Assembly (NCBI RefSeq): GCF_023101085.1
Contig: NZ_CP064703.1
Location: 7,564,001-7,628,000 of the forward strand
Reading direction: 5' to 3'
DNA from: Bradyrhizobium sp. 170
GTDB taxonomy: Bacteria > Pseudomonadota > Alphaproteobacteria > Rhizobiales > Xanthobacteraceae
DNA: 64,000 nucleotides
Part shown: positions 1 to 9,842 of the stretch, piece by piece
Layout: the number at the start of each line of letters is the position of its first letter
Numbering within the stretch: position 1 is the first letter of the stretch
The notes under the pieces: model-generated
What the model saw: the letters and a program-made list of their open reading frames with translations, nothing else
Databases searched by the model: none
What the model was told of the DNA's origin: nothing
Translations under genes and position numbers: made by a program

Positions 1-703
1 GCGCGGCGAAATCTTCCAGCGTGTGCAGGCCACCGATGCCGCGGAGCGTCTCCACCATGTCGGCGGCGATCTCGCCGGTGTAGAACGCGTCGCGCCCGTT
101 CTTGGCGATCGCACGCAGCGTCTTGCCCAGTTCCGGCTGATGAATGATGTCGCCGGCCACCGCCGGTTTTCCATGCGGCAGCAGATATCGCTCGGTGTTG
201 GTGCCGTTCTTCAGTTTCTCGAACTGGTTCTTCCAGTCGAAGGCGATACGCGGCGCGACAATGTAGCCTTCTTCAGCGGCCTTGATGGCGGGCTGCAGCA
301 GGGTGTCGAGCCCCATCTTGCCGTGGTCGCGCAGGATCGTGTCCCACGCATCGATCGCGCCGGGAATGCTCACCGAATGGGCCGACGTCAGCGGCACCGA
401 GTGGATCTTGCGCTCCAGATACCATTCGACCTTGGCCGCCATCGGCGCGCGGCCGGAGCCGTTATAGGCGACGATCTTGCCCTCGCCCTTCGGCTGGATC
501 AGCGCGAAGCAATCGCCGCCGATGCCGGTCGATTGCGGCTCGATCACCCCTAACAGCGCGCAGGCCGCCACCGCGGCGTCCGCCGCCGTGCCGCCCGCCC
601 GCATCACGTCGATGGCGACAAGCGCGGCGTCTGGGTGCGACGTCGCCACCATCGCGTTCTGGGCATGGACCGTGGAGCGGCCGGCGAAATGGAAATTCCT
701 CAT
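1..703 (-). CDS. gamma-glutamyltransferase family protein, N-terminal part (runs off window)
   Basis: The reverse strand from the ATG at 703 reads without a stop to the window edge, giving about 234 residues. Visible family features are GGTAADAAVAA near residue 38, IEPQSTGIGGDCFAL near 54-68, the substrate-contacting Arg in AYNGSGRAP near 80, and HSVSIPGAIDAW near 110. These belong to the large-subunit half of Ntn-hydrolases of the gamma-glutamyltransferase family. The autocatalytic Thr and small subunit lie outside the window. There is no signal peptide at the start, so a cytoplasmic relative (HpxW-like oxamate amidohydrolase or acylase type) is as likely as a periplasmic glutathione hydrolase. 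It is divergent from trhO with about 200 bases between. Confidence 0.8.
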   Translation of the reverse strand, partial: MRNFHFAGRSTVHAQNAMVATSHPDAALVAIDVMRAGGTAADAAVAACALLGVIEPQSTGIGGDCFALIQPKGEGKIVAYNGSGRAPMAAKVEWYLERKIHSVPLTSAHSVSIPGAIDAWDTILRDHGKMGLDTLLQPAIKAAEEGYIVAPRIAFDWKNQFEKLKNGTNTERYLLPHGKPAVAGDIIHQPELGKTLRAIAKNGRDAFYTGEIAADMVETLRGIGGLHTLEDFAA

Positions 704-907
704 CGCGAGTGCTTTCTTTTCAGCGCTTTTTCAATATTTCTTGGGCATCCCGCTGGGGACGATCGGGTGGGCTTACAGACGGTTCTTTGGCATATTCATC
801 CCCAACTGGGCAATGGCTGGCATGCCAAGGTCCCGCGGTGGCAATACGCGGAATACGCAGGGCTTTACGGGGTTTCCCCTGCCCGGCCTGCCTGATAAAC
901 GGTCGCC

Positions 908-1660
908 ATGCCGCTCAAGGTCGCCGCCCTCTACCAATTCGCCGCACTGCCGGATTTCCGGGAGCTGCGTGAGCCGCTGCGCGCGCTTGCGGCCGGCCAT
1001 GGGATCAAGGGCAGCGTGCTGCTGGCGCATGAGGGGATTAACGGCACCGTTGCGGGCGGCGACGAAGCGATCGACGCGTTCGTCCAGGAGTTGCAGCACG
1101 GCACCCTCTTCGGTGGCCGGCTCGACAGTCTCGAACTCAAGTTTTCAAGCGCTTCCGAGATGCCGTTCCAGCGGCTGAAGGTCCGCCTGAAAAAGGAAAT
1201 CGTCACGCTCGGAGATACTGCTGTCGATCCGACGCGGCAGGTTGGCACCTATGTCGAGCCGTCGGACTGGAACGAACTGATATCAGCACCCGACACGCTG
1301 GTGATCGATACCCGCAACGCCTTCGAGGTGGCGATGGGCACGTTCGAAGGGGCGGTCGATCCCGGTCTCAAGAGCTTTGGCCAGTTCAAGGAATTCGCCG
1401 CGCAGCAACTCGACCCGGCGAAGCACAAGAGGATCGCGATGTTCTGCACCGGCGGCATCCGGTGCGAGAAGGCCAGCGCCTATCTGCTGGCGCAAGGCTT
1501 CAATGAGGTCTACCACCTCAAGGGCGGCATCCTGCGCTATCTCGAAGGCGTGCCGGAAGAAGAGAGCCGCTGGCGCGGCGAATGCTTCGTATTCGACGAA
1601 CGTGTGGCGCTGGGCCACGGGCTGCGGCAGCGACGACCGAACGATGGCTCCCATGAGTGA
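908..1660 (+). CDS. trhO: tRNA uridine(34) hydroxylase TrhO (rhodanese domain, YceA family)
   Basis: The 250-residue protein has an N-terminal acylphosphatase/ferredoxin-like part with [10 protein letters not shown] at 41-50 and a C-terminal rhodanese domain from about residue 115. The active-site loop is at 179-190, with Cys180 and Cys186 in [12 protein letters not shown], the hallmark of the TrhO/YceA family. These enzymes hydroxylate wobble uridine in certain tRNAs, the first step towards 5-oxyacetyluridine (family knowledge). The length is on the short side for the family but contains both domains. The last codons overlap the start of slyX (ATGAGTGA), so the two are probably translated together. 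The product is expected to be cytoplasmic. Confidence 0.88.
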   Translation: MPLKVAALYQFAALPDFRELREPLRALAAGHGIKGSVLLAHEGINGTVAGGDEAIDAFVQELQHGTLFGGRLDSLELKFSSASEMPFQRLKVRLKKEIVTLGDTAVDPTRQVGTYVEPSDWNELISAPDTLVIDTRNAFEVAMGTFEGAVDPGLKSFGQFKEFAAQQLDPAKHKRIAMFCTGGIRCEKASAYLLAQGFNEVYHLKGGILRYLEGVPEEESRWRGECFVFDERVALGHGLRQRRPNDGSHE

Positions 1661-1868
1661 TGCCGACGACTTAAGCGAGCGCATTGACGCGCTGGAAATG
1701 CGGCTGACCTATCAGGACGTGACCATCGAGACGCTGAACCAGACGATCACCGCGCAGTGGGTTGAGATCGACAGGCTGACGCGCCAGGTTGCCGAACTGA
1801 AAGAGCGCCTTCAGGAAGCCGAAAGCAACGCGCCGGGTCCTGCGAACGAGCCGCCGCCGCATTACTGA
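1653..1868 (+). CDS. slyX: SlyX family protein
   Basis: This is a 71-residue acidic protein. The N-terminal two thirds is one amphipathic helix with heptad-like spacing ([17 protein letters not shown], then a second helix through [17 protein letters not shown]), ending in a Pro-rich tail that finishes PPPHY. Both the length and the PPHY end are typical of SlyX. The reading frame is open further upstream, but that part lies inside trhO. The ATG at 1653 sits in the trhO stop region (ATGAGTGA), which indicates translational coupling; an ATG at 1644 is an alternative. Its molecular role is unknown across the family. Confidence 0.85.
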   Translation: MSDADDLSERIDALEMRLTYQDVTIETLNQTITAQWVEIDRLTRQVAELKERLQEAESNAPGPANEPPPHY

Positions 1869-1876
1869 GATTTGCG

Positions 1877-3281
<1,405 letters not shown>

Positions 3282-3291
3282 CGTCTGACAC

Positions 3292-3396
3292 CGTCGTCAT
3301 GCCCGCGAAGGCGGGCATCCAGTAATCGCCGGCCGCAGTTTGAATCGAGATGTCACGGCGTACTGGATCATCCGCCTTCGCGGATGATGACAACGG
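3292..3396. repeat. dispersed inverted repeat element of rhizobial type
   Basis: Two copies of a roughly 30-base unit face each other. Each contains CCGCGAAGGCGG flanked by GTCATG or GTCATC on one side and ATCCAGTA on the other. The left copy is 3292-3324 and the right copy, inverted, is 3360-3396, with about 35 bases between them. The whole element can fold into a long hairpin. Such elements are scattered between genes in Bradyrhizobium and relatives (established observation). Here it lies between the convergent hemE and GMC oxidoreductase genes, where it may also stop transcription (inference). No second copy was seen in the window. Confidence 0.7.
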
Positions 3397-3418
3397 TATT
3401 TGCCGCGGGCGGCGTGCC

Positions 3419-5032
3419 TTACCGCGCATCCTCCAGGATCATATCGGACGCCTTCTCCGCGATCATGATGGTCGGCGCGTTGGTATTGCCCGACATCAGG
3501 TCCGGCATAACAGACGCATCGACCACGCGCAGGCCTTCGATGCCGCGCACGCGCAAGCGCTGGTCGACGACGGCGAGCGCATCGCTGCCCATGCGACAGG
3601 TCGAGGTCGGGTGATAGACCGTGCTGCCGGTGCGGCGGCAGAAATCCAGCAACTCGTCGTCGCTCTGCACCTTCGGACCGGGATCGACCTCCGCGACTGC
3701 GTAGGCCTTCAGCGCGGGTGCTGCGAGAATCTTGCGCAGGATGCGGATGCCGTCGATGAAGGCGCGGCGATCGGTTTCTGTTGCGAGATAGTTGATGCGG
3801 ATTTCCGGCGGCACGGAAGCATCGGCGCTCTTGATGCGCAGCGAGCCGCGGCTTTCGGGGCGCAACTGGCAGACCGATGCGGTGAACCCGGAAAGCGCGT
3901 GAAGCTTCTCGCCCATCTTGTCCGTCGAGAACGGCAGGAAGTGAATCTGAATATCGGGCGAGGCCAGCCGCGGACTGGTCTTGAAGAACGCGCCCGAAGT
4001 TCCGGCGGCAATCGTCAACGGCCCCTTGCGCAAGGCGGCGTACTGAATGCCCGCCATCACCCTGCGTACCGGATTGTTGACCACGTCGTTGAGCGTGACC
4101 TTCTGCGCACAGCGCGTAATCAAGCGCACCTGCAAGTGATCCTGCAGATCGTTGCCGACGCCCGGCGCGTCGAGCACGATCTCGATGCCGTGCTGCTTCA
4201 ACAAGTCGGCCGGTCCCACGCCGGAGAGCTGCAGCAGCTGCGGCGAGTTATACGCGCCGCTGGAGACCAGGATTTCCTTGCGCGCCCGCGCGGTGCGCAC
4301 GCGACCGTCCTGCTTGTATTCGACCGCCTTCGCGCGCCGCCCTTCGAACAGTATGCGCTGCGCCAGCGCCGAAGTCTCGACGTGCAAATTGCTGCGGCTC
4401 TTCGCCGGACGCAGATAGGAGAACGCCGTGCTGGCGCGGCGGCCGCGCCTTGTCGTGGTCTGGAAAAATCCCGCGCCTTCCTGGGTTGCGCCGTTGAAAT
4501 CGGGATTGGTCGGAATGCCGGTCTCGGCGGCGGCGACGACGAAAGCCTCCGACAGCGGGTCGGCGTGACGCCAGTCGGAAACCGGCAGCGGGCCGCCGCT
4601 GCCGTGGTATTTGTCCGGACCGCGCTGTTGGTTCTCGGCCTTCTTGAAATAGGGCAGCACGTCGTCATAGCCCCAGCCGGCATTGCCGCGCTGACGCCAG
4701 CGATCGTAATCCTCGTGCTGGCCCCGCACATAGAGCAGGCCGTTGATCGAGCTCGAACCGCCGAGCACTTTTCCGCGCGGCTGGAACACCTGCCTGCCGT
4801 TCAAGCCCGGCTCGGGCTCGGTCTGGTACATCCAGTTGACGGATTTCTCCTTGAACAGTTTTCCATAGCCGAGCGGCACGTGGATCCAGAGATTGCTGTC
4901 TTTCGGTCCGGCCTCCAGCAGCAAGACAGAATGCTTGCCGTCGGCGCTCAGGCGATTGGCGAGCACGCATCCGGCCGAGCCGGCGCCGACGATGACGTAG
5001 TCGAATTCGGCAGCTTCATTGTTCTTGTTCAT
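3419..5032 (-). CDS. GMC family FAD-dependent oxidoreductase (choline/alcohol dehydrogenase type)
   Basis: The 537-residue flavoprotein begins with the FAD Rossmann motif DYVIVGAGSAGCVLANRLS at about residues 10-28. It carries the GMC signature GKVLGGSSSINGLLYVRGQ near 85-105, and the catalytic His lies in VYHPTSTCRMG near the C-terminus, followed by MPDLMSGNTNAPTIMIAE. GMC enzymes of this bacterial clade oxidise primary alcohols (choline, polyethylene glycol, aryl alcohols); the substrate cannot be told from sequence. The ATG at 5032 has GGAAAC a few bases upstream; an upstream in-frame Met would add 18 residues without homology. The gene is followed by the dispersed repeat and is preceded by the enoyl-CoA hydratase on the same strand, 86 bases away. 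Confidence 0.85.
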   Translation of the reverse strand: MNKNNEAAEFDYVIVGAGSAGCVLANRLSADGKHSVLLLEAGPKDSNLWIHVPLGYGKLFKEKSVNWMYQTEPEPGLNGRQVFQPRGKVLGGSSSINGLLYVRGQHEDYDRWRQRGNAGWGYDDVLPYFKKAENQQRGPDKYHGSGGPLPVSDWRHADPLSEAFVVAAAETGIPTNPDFNGATQEGAGFFQTTTRRGRRASTAFSYLRPAKSRSNLHVETSALAQRILFEGRRAKAVEYKQDGRVRTARARKEILVSSGAYNSPQLLQLSGVGPADLLKQHGIEIVLDAPGVGNDLQDHLQVRLITRCAQKVTLNDVVNNPVRRVMAGIQYAALRKGPLTIAAGTSGAFFKTSPRLASPDIQIHFLPFSTDKMGEKLHALSGFTASVCQLRPESRGSLRIKSADASVPPEIRINYLATETDRRAFIDGIRILRKILAAPALKAYAVAEVDPGPKVQSDDELLDFCRRTGSTVYHPTSTCRMGSDALAVVDQRLRVRGIEGLRVVDASVMPDLMSGNTNAPTIMIAEKASDMILEDAR

Positions 5033-5118
5033 TTGTTTCCCCGCACGCAACCCGAGAGAGGTAGCGGGGCCGTCACGGGCGGTCAATTGCCTCCCGGTCG
5101 CGGGCGGGGAGAAAGCGG

Positions 5119-5901
5119 TTACGCCGGCTGTTTTGCGAGTTTCAGGAAGTCCGGCGGCCGGCGTTCGGCGAACGCGACAAAGGCCTCGCGCGCCTCGGCG
5201 GTTTTCAGGCGTGCCGCGAACTGCTCGCTTTCCGCCTTGATCTGCGCCATGAGAAGCTCCGGATTGCGCATCAGACGTTTCGTCGTGCTGACGGCACCCG
5301 CCGGCTGTTTCGCCAGCCGGGATGCCAACGCCTTCGCTTCAGCGTCGAGTTTGTCGAGCGGCACCACCCGGTTGGCGATCCCCCACGCAAACGCGGACCT
5401 GGCATCGACGGCGTCACCGAGCGCGAACATTTCGAAGGCGCGCGCATAGCCGATGCGGAGCGGCATCAACAGGCTGGAAGACGCTTCCGGCACCAATGCG
5501 AGATTGACGAACGGCGTCGACAGCAGCGCGTTCTCGGCCAGCACGACCAGATCGCAATGCAACAGCATCGTGGTGCCGATGCCGACGGCGCGCCCCTGGA
5601 CGGCGGCGACCAGTGGGCGGCTCGATTTGGCGAGCGCCTGCAGGAAACGGCCGACATGCCGCTCGCCCTGAACCGCGCCTGTCGCGATGGCGGCGAACTC
5701 GCCGACGTCGTTACCTGCGGTGAACATGTCGCCCTCGCCGCGGATCAGGAGGACGCGGACGGATGGATCGGTCTCCGCGCCTTCGATTGCGTTAGCCAGC
5801 GCGCCGTACATCGCATTGGTCAGCGCATTCTTCTTGTCGGGGCGGGCCATCGTCAGGCTCAAAATCCCGTCGCTCTTCTCGATCTTGATATGCTCGGTCA
5901 T
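5119..5901 (-). CDS. enoyl-CoA hydratase/isomerase family protein
   Basis: The 260-residue crotonase-fold protein has the N-terminal oxyanion-hole segment GEGDMFTAGNDVGEFAA at about 54-70 and the second oxyanion segment AVQGRAVGIGTTMLLHCDL near 103-121. VPEASSSLLMP near 138-148 puts a Glu where enoyl-CoA isomerases of the ECI2/PaaG group have their acid/base residue. An isomerase or hydratase on short acyl-CoA is therefore likely. The start codon overlaps the stop of the MarR gene by four bases (ATGA), so the two are translationally coupled and probably co-regulated. Confidence 0.85.
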   Translation of the reverse strand: MTEHIKIEKSDGILSLTMARPDKKNALTNAMYGALANAIEGAETDPSVRVLLIRGEGDMFTAGNDVGEFAAIATGAVQGERHVGRFLQALAKSSRPLVAAVQGRAVGIGTTMLLHCDLVVLAENALLSTPFVNLALVPEASSSLLMPLRIGYARAFEMFALGDAVDARSAFAWGIANRVVPLDKLDAEAKALASRLAKQPAGAVSTTKRLMRNPELLMAQIKAESEQFAARLKTAEAREAFVAFAERRPPDFLKLAKQPA

Positions 5902-6338
5902 TCGTCTTCTCCTCTGGGAAATCTGATTTGCATGGTGGTGAGCCAGCGCGCGACGGCGTCGATCTCGGCGTCCGTAAATCCGTCCGTGAGGCGCGCGTTG
6001 ACCTCAGCGAGCCCCGCTTTCGACTGCGCCATCGCCGCGCGACCGGCCGGCGTCAGCCAGAGACGCCATGCGCGCCCGTCATCCGGATCGGCCCGCCGCT
6101 TGATCAGGTTCGCCGCCGTCATCCGGTCAACGAGCCCGCTGATGCCCGGTGGTCCGAGATCGAGCGCCGCGCCCGCCTCGCCCATCAACACGCCATCGCG
6201 CCGACCCAGAATGAACAGCAAACCGGACTGAGCTGCCGTTACCCCGCTGTGCTGGGTTCGCGCCGCCATCCAGCGCTGCAGCCGGCGCTGCGCAACGTTG
6301 AGCAGGAACACCAGGCGATGCTCGCGACGTGCGGTCAT
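5898..6338 (-). CDS. MarR family transcriptional regulator
   Basis: The 146-residue protein has the MarR winged helix. The recognition helix region is LGPPGISGLVDRMTAANLIKRR (about residues 60-81), followed by the wing DPDDGRAWRLWLTPAGRAAM. It is transcribed just ahead of the enoyl-CoA hydratase gene, with a four-base ATGA overlap, so it probably senses an acyl-CoA or aromatic compound handled by that enzyme and represses its own operon (inference from common MarR behaviour). A perfect 12-base palindrome lies 26 bases before its start codon. Confidence 0.88.
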   Translation of the reverse strand: MTARREHRLVFLLNVAQRRLQRWMAARTQHSGVTAAQSGLLFILGRRDGVLMGEAGAALDLGPPGISGLVDRMTAANLIKRRADPDDGRAWRLWLTPAGRAAMAQSKAGLAEVNARLTDGFTDAEIDAVARWLTTMQIRFPRGEDE

Positions 6339-6363
6339 CAGAAAACCGGGCCAGGGATTTTAT

Positions 6364-6375
6364 TTCGCATGCGAA
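6364..6375. promoter_or_regulatory. candidate MarR operator palindrome
   Basis: TTCGCATGCGAA is a perfect 12-base palindrome starting 26 bases upstream of the marR start at 6338, and the flanks extend the symmetry loosely (AGTTCGCATGCGAAAT). On the minus strand it directly follows a weak GTGACA-N17-TAGATA promoter-like pair. This is the position expected for autorepression by a MarR dimer. No binding evidence exists. Confidence 0.45.
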
Positions 6376-6494
6376 CTATCTACGTTAGCGCCGGACCATT
6401 GTCACCATGATTTCTGAATCCTGATCCCCGACAAACGGCGCCGGGGCGCCGCAGCCAGATTAGAAAACTGAAGCATTACCAATGCGCTAGAAGA

Positions 6495-6506
6495 AAAATC
6501 GATTTT
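6495..6506. promoter_or_regulatory. candidate GntR operator palindrome
   Basis: AAAATCGATTTT is a perfect palindrome, 41 bases before the GntR start at 6547, followed by a further CGATT half-site. AT-rich dyads this close to an FCD-type GntR gene are often its own operator. The paralogous GntR gene at 40.4 kb has the related TTTTCGAAAA in the same setting. Confidence 0.4.
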
Positions 6507-6546
6507 CGATTGACGCTTTCAGGTTCCCTCGCCAATCTGCGCCGCC

Positions 6547-7275
6547 ATGAGCAGCATCGGGTTGAGTTTTGGTGAGAACCCTGCCGGCGAACGGCCGCGA
6601 AGCCTGACATCCGCCGTTCAGGAGCGGCTGCGCGCGGATATTCTTTCGACTCGGCTGTTGCCCGGCCAGAAGCTGCATATCGCTGGGCTCGCCAAGCAGT
6701 TTTCGGTCAGTCTCGCCGCGGTGCGCGAGGCACTGTCGCGGCTGGTCGCCGACGGGCTGGTGCAGGCCTCCGACCAGCGCGGCTTTCGCGTCAGCCCGGT
6801 ATCATCAGCCGACCTTCGCGACGTGACGCAAACCCGCGTCGATATCGAAGGGCTGGCGCTAAGGCGCTCGATCGAGCGCGGCGACGCGGCATGGCTTGCC
6901 TCGGTGGAGAAATCGTTCGCGGCGCTGTGCGCCGTTCCCCACACCTATCCCGACGATCCGACGCATCACTATGAGGAATGGGTGGTGCGGCACCGCGTCT
7001 TCCACCGCACGCTGGTGAACGCCTGCGGCTCGCAATGGCTGCTCGGCTTTCGCGATGTGCTGCACGAGCAGAGCGAGCGATATCGGCGGCTCGCGATCCG
7101 GCGCAACAGCGAAAAATCCCGCAACGTCGAGGCCGAACACGCGGCCATCGTGCGGGCCACCCTCAAGCGCGATGCCGATGCCGCGGTCGCGGCGCTCTCG
7201 AAGCATTTCATGACGACCATGCACCTCGTCGAGCTCGCCACGCCGAAAACATTCGGAGGTGGCGACACCGCCTGA
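6547..7275 (+). CDS. GntR family transcriptional regulator, FCD domain
   Basis: The 242-residue regulator has an N-terminal winged helix (LHIAGLAKQFSVSLAAVREAL, about residues 38-58, then SRLVADGLVQ and the wing DQRGFRVSPVS) and a C-terminal all-helical FCD ligand domain. His residues that normally bind the metal are visible in RHRVFHRTLVNACGS and near ALSKHF. It lies 50 bases upstream of an ABC transporter operon on the same strand and is the likely ligand-responsive regulator of that cluster. It is clearly paralogous to the GntR protein at 40418-41143 (shared REALSRLVA, EDQRGF or SDQRGF, and VSPVS or VAPVS segments). Confidence 0.88.
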   Translation: MSSIGLSFGENPAGERPRSLTSAVQERLRADILSTRLLPGQKLHIAGLAKQFSVSLAAVREALSRLVADGLVQASDQRGFRVSPVSSADLRDVTQTRVDIEGLALRRSIERGDAAWLASVEKSFAALCAVPHTYPDDPTHHYEEWVVRHRVFHRTLVNACGSQWLLGFRDVLHEQSERYRRLAIRRNSEKSRNVEAEHAAIVRATLKRDADAAVAALSKHFMTTMHLVELATPKTFGGGDTA

Positions 7276-7325
7276 CCGCTCGAAGACCAAACCAATCAAG
7301 AAAAAAGCAAAAGGGAAACGTCACA

Positions 7326-8297
7326 ATGAAGATCACGCGACGCCACATCCTGGCAACGATCACGATAGCCACCGTGCTTGGCGCATCGGGCATGGCGCAG
7401 GCCGCCGACACCGTCCGCATCGGCCTTCCCACTAAAACCTACTGGCCGACCACGATCGCGGAAACCGCGGTACGCCAAAAACTGTTCGAGAAGGAAGGCA
7501 TCGCGGCGGAGCTTACGATCTATCGCGGCGGCGCCGAGACTTTTGAAGCGATGGCGGCAGGCGCCGCCGACGTCATTCTCGACGCCACCTCGCTGGTATC
7601 GGCCGGGCGCAAGAAGGGCGTGAACTCCAAGGTGCTCGCCAGTGCCGCCACGGGCTATTACGGCTGGCAATTGATGACGCTTTCGAAATCGACGCTCGGC
7701 GTCAACGATCTGAAAGGCAAGAAGGTCGCCATCACCTCCGCGGGCTCCGGCTCGGACCTGCTGGCGCTGTGGACCCAGCAGGACAAGAAGGTCGAATTCA
7801 CCCGTGTGCCCGTCGGCGGCGGCGGGCTGGTGCCGAACCTGCTCGCCGGCAATGTCGACGCGGCCGTGGTCTACTCACCGCTGAGCTTCCAGATTTCCAA
7901 ATCGGGCGAAGCGCGCACCATCCTCGACTTCTCCAGGGAGGTGCCGCCGAACCTCGCCGCCGGCTGGATCGCGCTCGACAAATACGTGCAGGACAAGCCG
8001 CAGATGGTCCAGAAGACGCTGAACGCGCTCTATGGCGCGCTGATGTTCATGCGCGCCAACAAGGAAGCCTCCGTCAAACTGATTACCGAGCTCTATGAAA
8101 TCCCCGCCGAGATCGCGGCGCTGGAATATGAAAACACGATTCTGAAGCTGGAAACCGACGGCAGCATGGAGGGTGCGAAGATTCCTGAGCAGCTCCAGCT
8201 CGCGCTCGACATGGCCAAGGCCGGCGGCATGAAGGATCTTGGGCCGGCGGCGGAGATCATCTCGACGCAGTTCAAGCCGGTTCCGACCAAGCCCTGA
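7326..8297 (+). CDS. ABC transporter substrate-binding protein, NitT/TauT (SsuA-like) family
   Basis: The 323-residue exported protein begins with a Tat/Sec-like signal peptide, RR near residues 5-6 followed by a hydrophobic stretch and cleavage after GMAQA at about 26. The mature part has the type-2 periplasmic fold of the SsuA/TauA/NMT1 group: RIGLPTKTYWPTTIAE at the ligand entrance, a repeated GAADVILDAT-type segment, and LKGKKVAITSAGSGSD. These proteins bind small organic acids, sulfonates or thiamine precursors; the ligand here is unknown. The reading frame extends upstream into the GntR gene, but the ATG at 7326 is the only one followed by a signal peptide. Confidence 0.87.
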   Translation: MKITRRHILATITIATVLGASGMAQAADTVRIGLPTKTYWPTTIAETAVRQKLFEKEGIAAELTIYRGGAETFEAMAAGAADVILDATSLVSAGRKKGVNSKVLASAATGYYGWQLMTLSKSTLGVNDLKGKKVAITSAGSGSDLLALWTQQDKKVEFTRVPVGGGGLVPNLLAGNVDAAVVYSPLSFQISKSGEARTILDFSREVPPNLAAGWIALDKYVQDKPQMVQKTLNALYGALMFMRANKEASVKLITELYEIPAEIAALEYENTILKLETDGSMEGAKIPEQLQLALDMAKAGGMKDLGPAAEIISTQFKPVPTKP

Positions 8298-8306
8298 GGC
8301 GGCGCG

Positions 8307-9059
8307 ATGCGCGGATTAGGCGTAAAGGCGGCGCGGGTCGCCATTGTGGTGGCGCTGTTTGCGGTATGGGAAATCCTGTCGCGCAGTGGCATCGTCAATC
8401 CGCGCCTGCTCCCTTCCGCCTCCGACACGCTGGCAACGCTCGGTGAGCTGCTGCAGCGGGCGAGCGTGCGCAAGGATCTTGCGGTCACCGCAACAGAAGT
8501 GGTGACCGCGTTCGCGCTCGCCGTTCCCGTCGGCGCGCTGATCGGCTTCCTAATCGCGGAGAACCGCTATTTTTCCGACGTGGCAAAGCCGCTGCTGTTC
8601 TTCGCCTTCAGCATTCCGAAATCGATCTTCCTGCCGATGTTCATCCTGGTGTTCGGCGTCGGCTTTGCGCAGAAGGTCGGCTTCGGTTTCTTCTCGACCA
8701 TCTTCATCGTGATCATGTCGACCACGACGGCGGTCGAGTCGGTCAAGGTCGAGCATCTAACGGTCGCCCGCTCCTATGGCGCGACGCCGATGCAGACCGC
8801 CTTCCGCGTCTATCTGCCGAGCATGCTCCCCGTTCTGCTGGAGGCGCTGCGGATCTCGATGATCTTCAATCTCACCGGCGTGATCCTCGCCGAAATGTAC
8901 GCCTCGCGCGACGGCATCGGCCATCAGATCGCGACCTGGGGCGAGAATTTTCAGATGAAGCAGTTGCTGGCCGGCGTGCTGATGATCGCCGCCATCGCGA
9001 TTGCCTTCAATGAACTGGTCAGATGGGTGGAAACACGATGCAGCCATTGGCGAACATAA
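8307..9059 (+). CDS. ABC transporter permease, NitT/TauT family (first of two)
   Basis: The 250-residue inner-membrane protein has about six hydrophobic segments. The cytoplasmic EAA loop contacting the ATPase is at roughly residues 150-175 (EHLTVARSYGATPMQTAFRV). The N-terminal segment AIVVALFAVWEILSRSGIVNPRLLPS is typical of SsuC/TauC permeases. It starts nine bases after the binding-protein gene, and its end overlaps the ATPase gene, so all three are translated from one message. A second, different permease follows the ATPase, which suggests a heterodimeric membrane channel. Confidence 0.87.
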   Translation: MRGLGVKAARVAIVVALFAVWEILSRSGIVNPRLLPSASDTLATLGELLQRASVRKDLAVTATEVVTAFALAVPVGALIGFLIAENRYFSDVAKPLLFFAFSIPKSIFLPMFILVFGVGFAQKVGFGFFSTIFIVIMSTTTAVESVKVEHLTVARSYGATPMQTAFRVYLPSMLPVLLEALRISMIFNLTGVILAEMYASRDGIGHQIATWGENFQMKQLLAGVLMIAAIAIAFNELVRWVETRCSHWRT

Positions 9060-9835
9060 CCCCGCTGAAGCCGGCCGGCGCGGTCGAGGTCCGCAATGTC
9101 GGGCAGATCTTCAAGACCACGACGCAGGACGTCGTCGCGCTGGAGGACGTTTCGCTCGACGTCAAGCCCGGCCGCTTCGTCGTGCTGGTCGGCCCGAGCG
9201 GATGCGGCAAGTCGACGCTTCTGATGATGATGGCCGGCCTGCGCCAACAGACCTCGGGCACCATCTCCATCAGCGGCGCGCCGATCCCCGAGCCCGACCC
9301 GAACCGGGTCGGCGTGGTATTTCAGGAGCCGAGCCTGTTTCCCTGGCTGACGGCGGAAGAGAATGTCGAGTTTCCGCTGGCGCTGCGCCGCGTCGCCAAG
9401 AGCGAACGCCGCGCCAAGGCGCAGGATGCGCTCAAACTCGTCGGCCTCGACGGTTTCGGCAAGCGCCATCCGCATGAATTGTCCGGCGGCATGAAGCAGC
9501 GCGTCTCGATCGCGCGCGGGCTGGTGCAGGACCCGCCGGTGCTGCTGATGGACGAACCGTTCGCCGCGCTGGACGAACAGACCCGCATGACCATGGGCGA
9601 CGAGCTGCTGCGGATCTGGGCGGCCACCGGCAAGACCGTGGTATTCGTCACCCACAGCCTGACCGAAGCGGTCTATCTCGCCGACGAGGTGATCGTGATG
9701 TCGCCACGCCCCGGCCGCATCGTCGATCATCTGCAGGTCTCGCTGCCCCGCCCGCGCACCTATGAGATGCTGAGCGGCGACGCGTTCGGCACCTTGCGCG
9801 ACCGCATCTGGCGGCATATCCGCAAATCGGCATGA
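9038..9835 (+). CDS. ABC transporter ATP-binding protein, NitT/TauT family
   Basis: The 265-residue ATPase has a complete nucleotide-binding domain: Walker A GPSGCGKST near residue 54, the Q-loop in VVFQEPSLFPWLT, signature LSGGMKQRVSIARGL near 148-162, Walker B VLLMDEPFAALDEQ and the switch His in VFVTHSLTEAV. The ATG at 9038 is preceded by GGTGGA at a suitable distance; the in-frame ATG at 9023 is possible but has no ribosome site. The gene overlaps the end of the upstream permease by 22 bases. It energises the two permeases on either side. Confidence 0.88.
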   Translation: MQPLANITPLKPAGAVEVRNVGQIFKTTTQDVVALEDVSLDVKPGRFVVLVGPSGCGKSTLLMMMAGLRQQTSGTISISGAPIPEPDPNRVGVVFQEPSLFPWLTAEENVEFPLALRRVAKSERRAKAQDALKLVGLDGFGKRHPHELSGGMKQRVSIARGLVQDPPVLLMDEPFAALDEQTRMTMGDELLRIWAATGKTVVFVTHSLTEAVYLADEVIVMSPRPGRIVDHLQVSLPRPRTYEMLSGDAFGTLRDRIWRHIRKSA

Positions 9836-9842
9836 GGCTGAC

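Noticed and set aside
3350..5449. 699-codon open frame on the plus strand over the GMC oxidoreductase
   Set aside because: It is antisense to a gene with clear family motifs; composition is Arg/Ala/His-rich shadow sequence without any domain.
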